Notes: generated from the letters alone by a model not told the origin. A stretch of 64,000 nucleotides of DNA from Orenia metallireducens (GCF_003001995.1 NZ_PVNB01000004.1:1-64000); one strand, 5' to 3'; positions 8,521 through 19,005 are shown, numbered from the stretch's first letter. Program-made: numbers and translations.

Positions 8521-9744
8521 TTGTTGCTTTTTTTAAGAAATCAAAAGATTCAATTTGCTTTACTACAATGGGCTTTTTGGAGTACATGGAGCTCTTTTGC
8601 TTCATTTTATGTCTTTTATTTTAGCGAACAGGGCTACAGTAGTACAAATATAGGTCTATTTTTATCAATAATGACCTTGATGGGATTAATTGGGCAGTTG
8701 TTTTGGGGATATATATGTGATTTGAAAAGGACAATAAAGAGGGTCTTTATCTTTTGTATAACTATCATAGCTTTGATTATATTATTATTTCCCTATTATC
8801 AAAATGCTTATCTAATTATGCTTGCTATGGGTGGAATAGGATTTTTGTGGACAGCTCAGCAGTCTATAATTGATAGCTGGATCTTACAGAGTTCAACTGA
8901 GTTAAGGGAGAACTATGGCTTTACAAGGGCATGGGGTTCTTTGGGATTTGCTTTAATAGCTGTTATCTTTGGAAAGGTGATTCAGATGTATGGTTGGAAT
9001 ATTATTTTTATAGGTTATCCACTGCTATCACTTCTTATAATTATTATAGCTTCTAAAATAGAGGATGGTTATCAAAAAGACTTGCTTACTGCTAATCAAA
9101 ATGAAAAATCAGTAGTGGTGAATCCATTTTTATTATTTAAAAACTTTGAATATATTTATCTGCTGATTATAGCAACTTTGATCTTTATGCCAAATACAAT
9201 TATGATAAGTTTTCTACCAATGTTTTTGAAGAATGTAGGAGGGACAACTAGCCATCAGGGGCTAGCTCTTTTTTTTATTGCGATCAGTGAAGTACCTACG
9301 CTGCTTTTATCTAAGCAGTTTATTATCAAGTATAATTATAGAGTTATACTTTTGTTTTCAGCAATATTTTATATAGTTAGGCTTACTTTATTATCATTAG
9401 CAACTTCTCCAGCGATGATTATTGGTGTTGGAATGCTACAGGCCTTATCTTTTGCTGTATTTTTACCGACAGTAAGATATTCAATCAATCAAATTGCTCC
9501 TGATAGCTTAAAGACAACAGCACAAACCTTTGCTACCTGTTCTTATTTGGGCTTAGGTGGAGTTTTAGCAAATTCCTTAGGAGGAGTGGCTATAGATTAT
9601 TTTGGAGTTAGAGTTCTTCTATATGCTTGTATAGGGATAATTGCTATTGTCATAGCAATATTATTAGTAACTATAATAATTAATAAGGAATTTAAAGTAA
9701 AAGAGGTATCTATCGAGGAGAGCCTATCAAAAGAAGCTGTATAA
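8521..9744 (+). CDS. MFS transporter (LacY/nucleoside-symporter-like)
   Basis: Twelve-helix major facilitator protein of 407 residues in the inner membrane. The N-terminus WAFWSTWSSFASFYVFYFSE and the loop GYICDLKRTIKRV (variant of the MFS loop 2-3 motif) fit the MFS_1-like group that contains LacY and 3-phenylpropionate permease-type symporters. The start is TTG 8521, 6 bases after AAGGGGAGGGG; the next codon is also TTG. It ends the unit that begins with SemiSWEET or the HAD gene and is followed by the long regulated leader of the PTS operon. A sugar or glucoside substrate is likely by context. Confidence 0.82.
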   Translation: MLLFLRNQKIQFALLQWAFWSTWSSFASFYVFYFSEQGYSSTNIGLFLSIMTLMGLIGQLFWGYICDLKRTIKRVFIFCITIIALIILLFPYYQNAYLIMLAMGGIGFLWTAQQSIIDSWILQSSTELRENYGFTRAWGSLGFALIAVIFGKVIQMYGWNIIFIGYPLLSLLIIIIASKIEDGYQKDLLTANQNEKSVVVNPFLLFKNFEYIYLLIIATLIFMPNTIMISFLPMFLKNVGGTTSHQGLALFFIAISEVPTLLLSKQFIIKYNYRVILLFSAIFYIVRLTLLSLATSPAMIIGVGMLQALSFAVFLPTVRYSINQIAPDSLKTTAQTFATCSYLGLGGVLANSLGGVAIDYFGVRVLLYACIGIIAIVIAILLVTIIINKEFKVKEVSIEESLSKEAV

Positions 9745-9808
9745 TTTAATAGAGGATTGCTTATCTGAATGCTTTAAGAAAGATTAGGGAATAAAAATAA
9801 GAAACCTC

Positions 9809-9871
9809 TTGCAAAGATGAGTTAAATTTGATATACTAAAATTAATAAAAACTGGTATAGACCACTATACC
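9809..9871 (+). promoter_or_regulatory. promoter P1 and operator of PTS operon 1
   Basis: TTGCAA (9809-9814), 17-base spacer, TATACT (9832-9837) with extended TG, followed by the HutC-type operator GGTATAGACCACTATACC (9854-9871). The block starting GAAACCTCTTG recurs at the second promoter, as if duplicated. Confidence 0.8.
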
Positions 9872-10077
9872 CAAAAATAGCTGAATAAGTTGAATAATAA
9901 GTAGTATAGCTATCTAATTTAATTTTAAACAATTGAGTATTATATAGTAAGTTTATAAGTTTGTTAATACTTAGTTGTTAAGAAATTAAGTTTTATAAGA
10001 GTTTATTATAATATATTAAGCTAATTCAACTTGATAATTAAAAAATAATCTATTTTTAAGAAAATAATAGAAACCTC
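9872..10077. other. AT-rich spacer between tandem promoters
   Basis: No gene. It holds a loose hairpin (ATAGCT...AGCTAT near 9880-9920) and one AAGTTTATAA word at 9949-9958 that recurs in other sugar leaders. Confidence 0.4.
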
Positions 10078-10172
10078 TTGTAAAATTGATTTTTTTATGT
10101 TAAAATTAAATTAGATAAGATAAGATGAAACATTAGTTATTTTACTTCTTCTTTGGTATAGACCTCTATACC
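10078..10172 (+). promoter_or_regulatory. promoter P2 and operator of PTS operon 1
   Basis: TTGTAA (10078-10083), 17-base spacer, TAAAAT (10101-10106) with extended TG. About 50 bases on is the palindromic operator GGTATAGACCTCTATACC (10155-10172), identical to that at 5880-5897. Confidence 0.8.
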
Positions 10173-10287
10173 CAAATTGTTTTTAAATTTTATCAACAGG
10201 ATTTGTTCTTGTATAGGTGTTTATGCTTAGTGTTTAATTAAATATTTAGGGTATAAGATTATAAGCAGATTATAATAAGTATAAAAT

Positions 10288-10338
10288 AAGAACCTGCCTC
10301 TAGACATTAACTTTAAAATGTCAGTGGTAGGTTCTTTT
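10288..10338 (+). terminator. leader terminator/attenuator before PTS operon 1
   Basis: AAGAACCTGCC pairs with GGTAGGTTCTT (one G-U pair), with an inner GACATT/AATGTC helix and a T8 run. It lies between both promoters and the IIB gene at 10511, so transcripts must read through it. I see no RAT (LicT/BglG) site, T-box or known riboswitch beside it. Confidence 0.8.
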
Positions 10339-10510
10339 TTTATAAGGGCTTTATAACTTAAATAAGTGTATAACCTCATTAGATTGACTTATTAATAATT
10401 GACTTAGTGGAGGTGATAAAAAGGTTTAATTATGGGCTTAATATAATTATATTAACAAGCTTTTAATAAATGAATTAAGAAAAACTATTTTAACAAGGGG
10501 GAAGATAATA

Positions 10511-10813
10511 ATGAAAATTTTATTAACTTGTGCAGCTGGAATGAGTACTAGTTTGATGGTGGAAAAGATGAAAAAGGCAGCAGCAGAGAGAGGTTTAGAT
10601 GCTACTATTAAAGCAGAATCAGTAGATAAGTTTGTAGATTTAGTAACTGAATATGATGTAGTATTATTAGGACCTCAAGTTAGATATAAGTTAGCTGAGT
10701 TTAAGAAGATTGGTGCTGAAAATAATGTACCAGTGGAGGTAATTGATTCAGTAGCTTATGGAATGGTAAATGGAGGAAAGGTTTTAGATCAAGCTATAGA
10801 ACTTATAGGTTAA
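10511..10813 (+). CDS. celA: PTS lactose/cellobiose-family IIB component, copy 1
   Basis: Cytosolic phosphocarrier of 100 residues. The phosphorylated cysteine is Cys7 in KILLTCAAGMSTSLMVEKM, the family signature; GPQVRYKLAEFKK later in the chain is also typical. It receives phosphate from IIA and passes it to sugar bound by IIC. AAGGGGGAAG precedes the ATG. First gene of an operon IIB-IIC-IIA-GH4-HPr-GH1, under two promoters with HutC operators and behind an attenuator-like hairpin. Paralogue at 19215-19517. Confidence 0.95.
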   Translation: MKILLTCAAGMSTSLMVEKMKKAAAERGLDATIKAESVDKFVDLVTEYDVVLLGPQVRYKLAEFKKIGAENNVPVEVIDSVAYGMVNGGKVLDQAIELIG

Positions 10814-10826
10814 TATAGTAAAAAGC

Positions 10827-10866
10827 GTATCCTCTGTCTTCTTAAGGGGTCGACGGAAGATACACT
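10827..10866 (+). other. stem-loop between IIB and IIC genes
   Basis: GTATCCTCTGTC and GACGGAAGATAC pair with small mismatches around TTCTTAAGGGGTC. There is no T-run, so it more likely affects mRNA processing or stability than termination. Confidence 0.5.
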
Positions 10867-10932
10867 GATAAAAAAATAATTATATTCCAGATTATATCAT
10901 AATTGTCTTGAAAATTAAAGGAGGTTTTTAAT

Positions 10933-12270
10933 ATGGCAAACAATAAATTCTTTGATTTCTTAGAAACCAAGATGATGCCTGTGATGGGTAAGGTGGCAAA
11001 CCAAAGGCATTTATCAGCTGTTAAAAATGGAATGATCGGTATAATTCCTTTTACGATTTTAGGTAGTATGTGTTTGATCTTAAGATTTCCTCCGATTGAT
11101 CCAAGTAAGGTAGGAGCAAATCCTAACTTCTTTATTAAGATGTTATTGGCTTGGAAGACATGGGCAGATGCCAATGGTGATGCAATTATGATGCCTTTCA
11201 ATATGACTATGGCTTTATTAGGACTCTTTGCAGTAATTGGTATATCTTATAACTTGGCAAAAACTTATAAATTGAACTTATTAAGTGCGACAACATTATC
11301 TTTAATGTCCTATTTGGTAGTTGCTGCACCAGCAACTAATGGAGCATTACCAATGGGATATTTAGATGCTAAAGGTTTATTTACTGCGATTATAGTTGGG
11401 TTGGTTTCTGTAGAGGTTCTTAAGTTTATGGAGGATAGAGATATTAAGATCAAGATGCCAGATGGTGTACCACCAGCAGTAGCTAACTCTTTTGCTAGTT
11501 TGATTCCAGCATTTGTGTTAATAATTATCTTTTATGCATTAAGTTTAATCGTACAAAGTGCAACTGGTATGATTCTGCCTCAAGCAATTATGGCAATGAT
11601 GGCACCACTAGTAGGAGCTGTAGATAGTCCAATTGGAGTCTTTTTCACTGTACTTTTATGTCAATTATTATGGTTTGCTGGTATTCATGGTGCTTCAACA
11701 GTTGGAGCTGTTCTTACTCCTTTCTTAATTCAGAATTGGAACTTAAATGCTGAACTTCGTATTGCAGGAGAAGCAATGAAATACACTTATACAAGACCAA
11801 TGTGGGCTTTCTTTATCTGTCTTGGTGGTTCAGGAGCAACTCTAGCTTTAGCATTTATGATGTTAAGAAGTAAATCTAAGCAGCTTAGCAGTGTTGGTAA
11901 GGTGGGGATATTACCTGGATTATTCAATATCAATGAACCAATTATCTTTGGGGCACCATTAGTATTGAATCCAATAATGTTTATTCCGTTTGTTTTTATA
12001 TCACCTATTTTAGGAGTGCTTTCTTATTTTGCAATTGATATGGGGTTAGTAGGAAGAGCCTTTGCTACAGCACCTTGGACTACTCCTGCCCCAATTGGAG
12101 CCTTTATGGCTACAATGGATTGGCGTGCTGCAGTTTGGGTAGTAGTATTATTTGTTCTCTCAAGTTTAATGTATTATCCATTCTTTAAAACCTATGAAAA
12201 GCAACTTGTTCAACAAGAACAAGAGGCGGCAGCTATGGAAGCTGGCGGTGAACAAACAGTAACTGCATAA
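10933..12270 (+). CDS. celB: PTS lactose/cellobiose-family IIC permease, copy 1
   Basis: Integral membrane sugar channel of the lactose/cellobiose PTS, 445 residues, standard length. The hallmark FNINEPIIFGAPLVLNP is at about 335-351, and LLWFAGIHGASTVGAV is the conserved substrate-site region near 245-260. About ten membrane segments are predicted. AAAGGAGG precedes ATG 10933. Works with IIB (10511) and IIA (12373) to import and phosphorylate beta-glucosides such as cellobiose; the exact sugar is inferred from neighbouring phospho-beta-glucosidases. Confidence 0.95.
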   Translation: MANNKFFDFLETKMMPVMGKVANQRHLSAVKNGMIGIIPFTILGSMCLILRFPPIDPSKVGANPNFFIKMLLAWKTWADANGDAIMMPFNMTMALLGLFAVIGISYNLAKTYKLNLLSATTLSLMSYLVVAAPATNGALPMGYLDAKGLFTAIIVGLVSVEVLKFMEDRDIKIKMPDGVPPAVANSFASLIPAFVLIIIFYALSLIVQSATGMILPQAIMAMMAPLVGAVDSPIGVFFTVLLCQLLWFAGIHGASTVGAVLTPFLIQNWNLNAELRIAGEAMKYTYTRPMWAFFICLGGSGATLALAFMMLRSKSKQLSSVGKVGILPGLFNINEPIIFGAPLVLNPIMFIPFVFISPILGVLSYFAIDMGLVGRAFATAPWTTPAPIGAFMATMDWRAAVWVVVLFVLSSLMYYPFFKTYEKQLVQQEQEAAAMEAGGEQTVTA

Positions 12271-12372
12271 TATGAAATTAAAAATTAAAATTATATTAAT
12301 ATAAGGTTAGGATTTTATAAGACAATAAAATTATAAGGCTACAAGTTATTAAGTTTATAAGGGGGAGATAAG

Positions 12373-12702
12373 ATGAGTTCTGAAGAGATAATCTTTACTA
12401 TCATAACGGAAGCAGGTAATGCCAAAGGGATTGCTTTTGAAGCCCTTGGTTTGGCAAGAGAAGGTAAGTTTGAAGAAGCAGAGGCAAAACTAAAAGAGTG
12501 TAATCAGTTTTTCCATAAGGCGCATGATATTCAGACTGAGCTAATTACTAAAGAAGCGCAGGGGGAGAAGACTGAGGTAGGTATTTTAATGGTTCATGCT
12601 CAAGACCATTTAGCTACTGCAACCTTAACTAAGGATTTAGTCACAGAGATGATTAAGATGCAAAAAGAGATTCATGACCTTAGAAAGGCTGGTGATTGTT
12701 AA
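12373..12702 (+). CDS. celC: PTS lactose/cellobiose-family IIA component, copy 1
   Basis: Small helical phosphocarrier of 109 residues that forms trimers in this family. The active-site histidine is His75 with the metal-binding Asp78 in MVHAQDHLA. It takes phosphate from HPr and gives it to Cys7 of IIB. AAGGGGGAG precedes the ATG. Its stop TAA shares one base with the ATG of the next gene (GH4 copy 2), implying translational coupling of uptake and hydrolysis. Confidence 0.95.
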   Translation: MSSEEIIFTIITEAGNAKGIAFEALGLAREGKFEEAEAKLKECNQFFHKAHDIQTELITKEAQGEKTEVGILMVHAQDHLATATLTKDLVTEMIKMQKEIHDLRKAGDC

Positions 12703-14039
12703 TGGCAACTGAAAGAGGCTTGAAGGTAGCAACTATTGGTGGAGGAAGTAGCTATACTCCTGAGATAGTTGAAGGTTTTATTAAGAGATATGATGAGCTT
12801 CCAGTTAAAGATTTATATTTAGTAGATATTGAAGAAGGTAAGTGGAAGTTAGATATCGTTGGAGCTTTAGCTCAAAGAATGGTTGAAGAGGCTGGAGTAG
12901 ATATGAAGATTCACTTAACTCTAGATAGAAGAGAAGCTATCAAAGATGCAGACTTTGTAACAACTCAATTTAGAGTGGGATTATTAGATGCAAGAATCAG
13001 AGATGAGAAGATTCCGTTAAGATATAATTGTATCGGTCAAGAGACTACAGGAGCAGGTGGATTAGCTAAAGCTTTGAGAACTATTCCTGTGATTTTAGAT
13101 ATCTGTAAGGATATTGAAGAGCTAGCACCAGATGCATGGTTGATCAACTTCACCAACCCTAGTGGAATTATTGCAGAGACTGTTAATAAGCATACAAATG
13201 TAAAATCTATTGGTCTATGCAATGTTCCAGTTAAGATGCATATGATGAGTGCTGATATCTTAGGTGTAGACAGAGAAGATGTAAGGATGGATTTATTAGG
13301 ATTAAATCACCTCGTCTGGGGTAGAGATGTTATCTATAAAGGTGAAAGTAAGATCGATGAGGTACTCGAAAAATTAGTTTCAGGTCAAGTGCAAGAGGTT
13401 AAAAATGTACCTGACTTTGGTTGGGGAGAAGACTTGCTTAAGTCACTAAGGATGATGCCTTGTCCATACCATAGATATTACTATCTAACAGCTAAGATGC
13501 TAGAAGAAGAGATAGAGTCTGCTAAGACTAAGGGAACTCGAGGAGAGGTAGTTAAAAAAGTAGAAGCAGAACTATTTGAATTATATAAAGATCCAAATTT
13601 AAAAGAGAAACCAAAACAATTAGAACAGCGTGGAGGTCAGTATTACTCAGATGCTGCCTGTGATTTAATCAGTGCAATTTACAATGATAAAGGAACAATC
13701 CACTATGTCAATATCCAAAATAATGGAACAGTAGATTGCTTACCAAATGATTCAGCAATCGAAAGAACCTGTTATGTAGATAAAGAAGGTGCACATCCAT
13801 TAAATGTTAAGCCACTCCCTTCTAAAGTAAAAGGTTTATTACAAGTAGTAAATGAGTATGAAGCCTTAGCTGTAGAGGCAGGAGTCTATGGAGATTATGA
13901 CGCTGCATTACAAGCATTAGTGATCCATCCATTGGTAGAAAGTAGTATTGCTAAACCATTATTAGATGATATTATCAAAGAGAATATTGATTATCTACCT
14001 CAATTTAAAGCTGTAGTTGAATCTGGTAGAGTAAAATAA
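12702..14039 (+). CDS. GH4 6-phospho-beta-glucosidase, copy 2
   Basis: Second GH4 enzyme of 445 residues, differing from copy 1 (5990-7327) mainly around residues 160-260 (for example EKLVSGQVQEVKNVPDF where copy 1 has a different stretch). All key residues are retained: GGGSSYTP, NFTNPSG, Cys173 in CNVP and His203 in GLNHL. ATG 12702 overlaps the stop of the IIA gene by one base; an in-frame TTG six bases earlier is less likely. NAD+/Mn2+-dependent cleavage of 6-phospho-beta-glucosides is inferred from the family. The divergence in the central segment may alter aglycone preference. Confidence 0.93.
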   Translation: MATERGLKVATIGGGSSYTPEIVEGFIKRYDELPVKDLYLVDIEEGKWKLDIVGALAQRMVEEAGVDMKIHLTLDRREAIKDADFVTTQFRVGLLDARIRDEKIPLRYNCIGQETTGAGGLAKALRTIPVILDICKDIEELAPDAWLINFTNPSGIIAETVNKHTNVKSIGLCNVPVKMHMMSADILGVDREDVRMDLLGLNHLVWGRDVIYKGESKIDEVLEKLVSGQVQEVKNVPDFGWGEDLLKSLRMMPCPYHRYYYLTAKMLEEEIESAKTKGTRGEVVKKVEAELFELYKDPNLKEKPKQLEQRGGQYYSDAACDLISAIYNDKGTIHYVNIQNNGTVDCLPNDSAIERTCYVDKEGAHPLNVKPLPSKVKGLLQVVNEYEALAVEAGVYGDYDAALQALVIHPLVESSIAKPLLDDIIKENIDYLPQFKAVVESGRVK

Positions 14040-14066
14040 TTTAGTAATAAAATTATATTTAAGAGG

Positions 14067-14103
14067 GGCTTATCTTTAGATTTAAGATAAGCCTTTCCTT
14101 TTA
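14067..14103 (+). terminator. terminator after GH4 copy 2
   Basis: GGCTTATCTT pairs with AAGATAAGCC, followed by TTTCCTTTTA. HPr and GH1 may need read-through or their own promoter. Confidence 0.75.
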
Positions 14104-14155
14104 TGTCAATTCTCTAAAGAAACTTTAAATCTAATTGATAACGGGAGATGATGTG

Positions 14156-14410
14156 ATGGCAACTAAAGAGATCAAAATAGTTAATGAAACGGGGATACAT
14201 GCCCGTCCTGCTAGTATGCTGGTACAATTGGCTAATAGTTTTAAGGAAGATATTAATATTATAAAGGGTGGCAAAGTGATTAATGTTAAAAGTATTATGG
14301 GAATTATGAGCTTGGGCGTAGCTTACGGTGATACCCTTGAGATTGTTTCCGATAATAAAAGTGCTGTTGACCAATTAGTAGGATTAATAGAGAGTGGCTT
14401 TGGAGAGTAA
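14156..14410 (+). CDS. ptsH: HPr phosphocarrier protein, locus copy 1
   Basis: HPr-family phosphocarrier of 84 residues. His15 (GIHARPAS) is the PEP-dependent phosphorylation site and Ser46 (VKSIMGIMSLG) the HPr-kinase site used for CcpA signalling, so both transport and regulatory functions look intact and it is not Crh. ATG 14156 is 8 bases after GGGAG. No enzyme I gene is adjacent, as would be usual for the housekeeping ptsHI pair; this copy appears dedicated to the beta-glucoside PTS. A paralogue is at 25100-25354. Confidence 0.93.
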   Translation: MATKEIKIVNETGIHARPASMLVQLANSFKEDINIIKGGKVINVKSIMGIMSLGVAYGDTLEIVSDNKSAVDQLVGLIESGFGE

Positions 14411-14446
14411 TAAATTAGATTTAAAAATTTTTATGATATTAGATGA

Positions 14447-15916
<1,470 letters not shown>

Positions 15917-15920
15917 GCTT

Positions 15921-15966
15921 AGAGAGGGGACTTATCTTGAGTTTTTGAGGTAAGTCCTTCTCTCTA
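15921..15966 (+). terminator. probable terminator after GH1 copy 1
   Basis: AGAGAGGGGACTTATCT pairs imperfectly with AGGTAAGTCCTTCTCTCT; only a poor T-run. Confidence 0.5.
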
Positions 15967-16068
15967 TATCTATGTAGAAGGGGTATATACATTTATCTTG
16001 AGCTTATAATATTATTGCTTAAACTGTCTATCGATAAGAAGCTATTAGAATAATAAGGAGGAAGACAA

Positions 16069-17001
16069 GTGGAGGTCTTTTTGTTTGTACTATTTAATAA
16101 TATATCACCGATTTTTCTGATAATTGTTTTAGGTTATATGCTGGCTACAAAATTTGAATTGGATATTAACTCTTTAAGTAAGGTCAACTTTTATATCTTC
16201 ATCCCTTCTTTAATCTTTGTAAAGATCTATGAGACCAAGATAGATACAAGACTATTGAAGGTATTATTATTTGCAACACTCTTTCTTGTAGCCCTTGCTT
16301 TAATAAGTATTATAATTGCCAAGTTGCGAGGACATAGTATAGCAAGGGAGAGTGCTTTTAAAAATGCTATTATGTTCTATAATTCAGGTAATTTTTCTCT
16401 TCCTCTTATCTCTTTAGTCTTTGGGGTGACTGCCTTTGCGGCTTATGCTATCTCTGTACAGATTATGGTCTTACTTGTACAGACCTTGATAACCAATACT
16501 TTAGGCTTTTATAATGCTGGAAGGGGACAGATGGATTATAAGGAGAATCTCAAAACAATCTTTAGTATGCCCACAGTCTATGCAATTGCTTTAGCTTTAA
16601 TATTTAAAGCAGTACCCTATAATCCTACAGAATCCTTCTTATGGCCTGCTATTTTATACATGAAGGATGGGATGATTCCAATAGCATTACTTATGTTAGG
16701 GATTCAATTAACAGCCACTAAATTTAATTTCAAGGATTTAGATGTTTATATAGCTAGCTTTACTAGATTATTGATTGGACCAATTTTAGCTTATTTATTG
16801 ATTCTATTATTGGAAATAGATAGTAATACTGCTCAAGTATTGTTTATCTCTTCATCAGTACCGACAGCTGTAAGTACGGCATTGATTGCGGTAGAATTTA
16901 ATAATGAGCCAGATTTTGCTTCTCAAGTTGTGCTGACAACAACCTTATTGAGTACTATCTCCTTAACAGGGATTATATATCTAGCCCAATATATCTTTTA
17001 A
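16069..17001 (+). CDS. AEC-family membrane transporter
   Basis: Ten-helix auxin-efflux-carrier family protein of 310 residues. Seen: N-terminal NNISPIFLIIVLGYML, the broken-helix region FNFYIPSL-like FYIFIPSLIF, the conserved FYNSGNFSLPL, and the C-terminal SSVPTAVSTALIAVEF, all typical of bacterial AEC/malate-permease-like proteins. GTG 16069 follows AAGGAGGA by 9 bases. These carriers move organic acids or unknown anions; substrate cannot be assigned. Perhaps it exports a fermentation product of the sugar locus. Confidence 0.87.
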   Translation: MEVFLFVLFNNISPIFLIIVLGYMLATKFELDINSLSKVNFYIFIPSLIFVKIYETKIDTRLLKVLLFATLFLVALALISIIIAKLRGHSIARESAFKNAIMFYNSGNFSLPLISLVFGVTAFAAYAISVQIMVLLVQTLITNTLGFYNAGRGQMDYKENLKTIFSMPTVYAIALALIFKAVPYNPTESFLWPAILYMKDGMIPIALLMLGIQLTATKFNFKDLDVYIASFTRLLIGPILAYLLILLLEIDSNTAQVLFISSSVPTAVSTALIAVEFNNEPDFASQVVLTTTLLSTISLTGIIYLAQYIF

Positions 17002-17085
17002 GGAATTAATCTCCGCTCTAATATAAAGGAGTCTACTGGCTGAAATGTTTCTGTAAACAACTAAATATTAGTCCAATTTGTTCAA

Positions 17086-17122
17086 TAAGAGGATGGTAGC
17101 TACCATCCTCTTATTCTTTTTC
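17086..17122 (+). terminator. terminator after AEC transporter
   Basis: A 28-bp perfect palindrome, TAAGAGGATGGTAG and its complement, followed by TTCTTTTTC. Confidence 0.88.
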
Positions 17123-17203
17123 ATAATTTAATCATTAAATACTTTAAATAATCTCATAAGACGAACGTATTCTATATAATTTTATAAAAAATTAGTTTAA
17201 TTA

Positions 17204-17232
17204 TTGACTATTGCCAAGTTATATGTTAACAT
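17204..17232 (+). promoter_or_regulatory. promoter of second NCS2 permease
   Basis: TTGACT (17204-17209), 17-base spacer, TAACAT (17227-17232) with extended TG. The word CGAAC occurs upstream (near 17162) and in the leader (near 17268), reminiscent of PurR boxes but without the usual inverted pair. No purine riboswitch is seen. Confidence 0.6.
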
Positions 17233-17295
17233 TAATAACGGTTTGAAGAAAAAACACAATAAAACACGAACAATAATAAATGGAGGGGAAATTTA

Positions 17296-18603
17296 ATGAC
17301 TGCTTTATTAGAAAGAATCTTTTTATTAAAAGAAAATAACACTAACGTAAAGACTGAGATTTTTGCGGGAATTACGACCTTTATGACGATGGCTTATATT
17401 ATCTTTGTCAATCCAAGTATAATCTCAGCAACAGGAATGCCTATTGAAGCAGTAATGATTGCTACAGCTATCTCTGCAGCCTTTGGTACTTTATGTATGG
17501 CTTTTTTTGCAAATTATCCCTTTGCTTTAGCACCAGGAATGGGGATTAATGCTTATTTTACCTATACAGTAGTATTAAAGATGGGTCTTAGCTGGCAACA
17601 GGCTTTAGGAACTGTCTTTGTTTCAGGTATTATCTTCTTAATTTTAAGTGTAACTAAGGTAAGAGAGACGATTATTAATTCTATGCCGAAAAATTTAAAG
17701 TTGGCAATTAGTGCAGGAATGGGGCTATTTATTGCTTTGTTAGGTATGGAGAGTGCAGGGATTGTAGTTAATAGTCAGGCTATTTTGGTTGACTTAGGAG
17801 ATTTAACTGCCCCTACTACCCTATTAGCTCTATTTGGCATTATCATTACTATTGTCTTGATGGCTCGTGATATTAAAGGAGCTATCTTAATTGGGATTAT
17901 GGCTACTACATTGATAGGGATTCCTTTTGGAATTGTAGAACTACCAGAGGCTATTATTAAAGCTCCTACTTTTGCAAGTTGGGAACCGATCTTCTTTAAA
18001 GCAGATATTATGGGTGTCTTGAATTTAGGACTTTTACCAGTTATATTCTCCTTCTTATTTGTAGATATATTTGATACAGCAGGTACTTTAATTGGGGTAA
18101 GTCAACAAGCAGGATTTCTAGATAAAGATGGTAACTTACCTAAGGTTAATCGAGCATTATTGGCTGATTCAGTAGGGACGATGGCTGGAGCATTGATGGG
18201 AACACCAACAGTTACTACTTATGTTGAGTCTGCTACAGGGGTAGCTCAAGGTGGAAGAACAGGATTGACTGGTGTAACAGCTGCTTTTTGTTTCTTACTA
18301 TCAATCTTCTTTACACCATTAGTTGCAATCGTGCCAGCTGCAGCAACAGCACCAGCGCTGATTATTGTTGGGTCATTGATGATGAAGAATGCAATTTATA
18401 TAGATTGGGATAAGGTGACAGAAGCTATTCCAGCCTTTATCACACTCATTGCAATTCCTTTCACCTATTCAATTACTAATGGTATCTCTTTGGGGTTTAT
18501 CATTTATCCAATTGTAAAGTATTTGCATGGTGAAGGTAAGGATGTGCACTGGATTATAACTTTATTTGGTTTCTTGTTTATTCTAAAATATATTTATATG
18601 TAA
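17296..18603 (+). CDS. NCS2-family purine permease, paralogue
   Basis: Polytopic proton-coupled nucleobase transporter of 435 residues in the AzgA/PbuG branch. The same motif set as in 440-1777 is visible: PFALAPGMGINAYF, DIFDTAGTLIGVS and TTYVESATGVAQGGRTG. TGGAGGGG precedes ATG 17296. In contrast with the first copy, its leader has no guanine riboswitch, so the two are probably used under different conditions or for different purines (adenine versus guanine/hypoxanthine is possible). Monocistronic: promoter at 17204, terminator at 18611. Confidence 0.92.
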   Translation: MTALLERIFLLKENNTNVKTEIFAGITTFMTMAYIIFVNPSIISATGMPIEAVMIATAISAAFGTLCMAFFANYPFALAPGMGINAYFTYTVVLKMGLSWQQALGTVFVSGIIFLILSVTKVRETIINSMPKNLKLAISAGMGLFIALLGMESAGIVVNSQAILVDLGDLTAPTTLLALFGIIITIVLMARDIKGAILIGIMATTLIGIPFGIVELPEAIIKAPTFASWEPIFFKADIMGVLNLGLLPVIFSFLFVDIFDTAGTLIGVSQQAGFLDKDGNLPKVNRALLADSVGTMAGALMGTPTVTTYVESATGVAQGGRTGLTGVTAAFCFLLSIFFTPLVAIVPAAATAPALIIVGSLMMKNAIYIDWDKVTEAIPAFITLIAIPFTYSITNGISLGFIIYPIVKYLHGEGKDVHWIITLFGFLFILKYIYM

Positions 18604-18610
18604 TCTTTCA

Positions 18611-18636
18611 GGCGTGGGATATTCCACGCTTTTTTA
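18611..18636 (+). terminator. terminator after second NCS2 permease
   Basis: GCGTGG (18612-18617) pairs with CCACGC (18624-18629), then T6. Confidence 0.88.
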
Positions 18637-18721
18637 TTCTGAAATCAAGTTATAGTATAGGATATGAGGATTATTTTGAGGGATAATTATATTATTTTTT
18701 CCAACTAAAAGAAAAAAATAC

Positions 18722-18750
18722 TTGAAAATAAAAATAAACCTTGTTATAAT
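18722..18750 (+). promoter_or_regulatory. promoter of PTS operon 2
   Basis: TTGAAA (18722-18727), 17-base spacer, TATAAT (18745-18750) with extended TG. Same architecture as 5788-5816. Confidence 0.87.
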
Positions 18751-18786
18751 ATAACTGTAGATGAGAAATCTTTTTTATTTAACCAC

Positions 18787-18869
18787 GTGGTATAGACCAC
18801 TAGTATAGAACTATATAATTATAAGACGGTGAAAGTTAAGAAGATAATTTAAAATAGTTCTTACTAAAA
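18787..18869 (+). promoter_or_regulatory. leader module 1: operator plus stem-loop arms
   Basis: GTGGTATAGACCAC (18787-18800) is a palindrome with the HutC core GTATAGAC. It runs into TAGTATAGAACTAT (18801-18814), whose complement ATAGTTCTTACTA appears at 18854-18866 with one bulge, so the transcript can fold into a hairpin with a 39-base loop. The same arrangement is repeated at 19006-19089. Confidence 0.65.
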
Positions 18870-19005
18870 CCATAAGTTTATAATTATTAGATATTTTAAT
18901 CTAAAATTCAGCCAACTTTTTGAGCTGATGAGGGACAGCCAAAAATGTAGTCGGTTTTAGATTGATATACCTATAGCTAGAAGAATATTTTTTATCTAAG
19001 AACGA

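Noticed and set aside
10173-10510. LicT/BglG antiterminator site near the leader terminator
   Set aside because: No sequence like the RAT consensus overlaps the hairpin, and no BglG-type gene is in the window.
17162-17272. Possible PurR boxes (CGAAC) before the second purine permease
   Set aside because: Two words on the same strand about 100 bases apart, not the inverted pair known for PurR; kept only as a remark.
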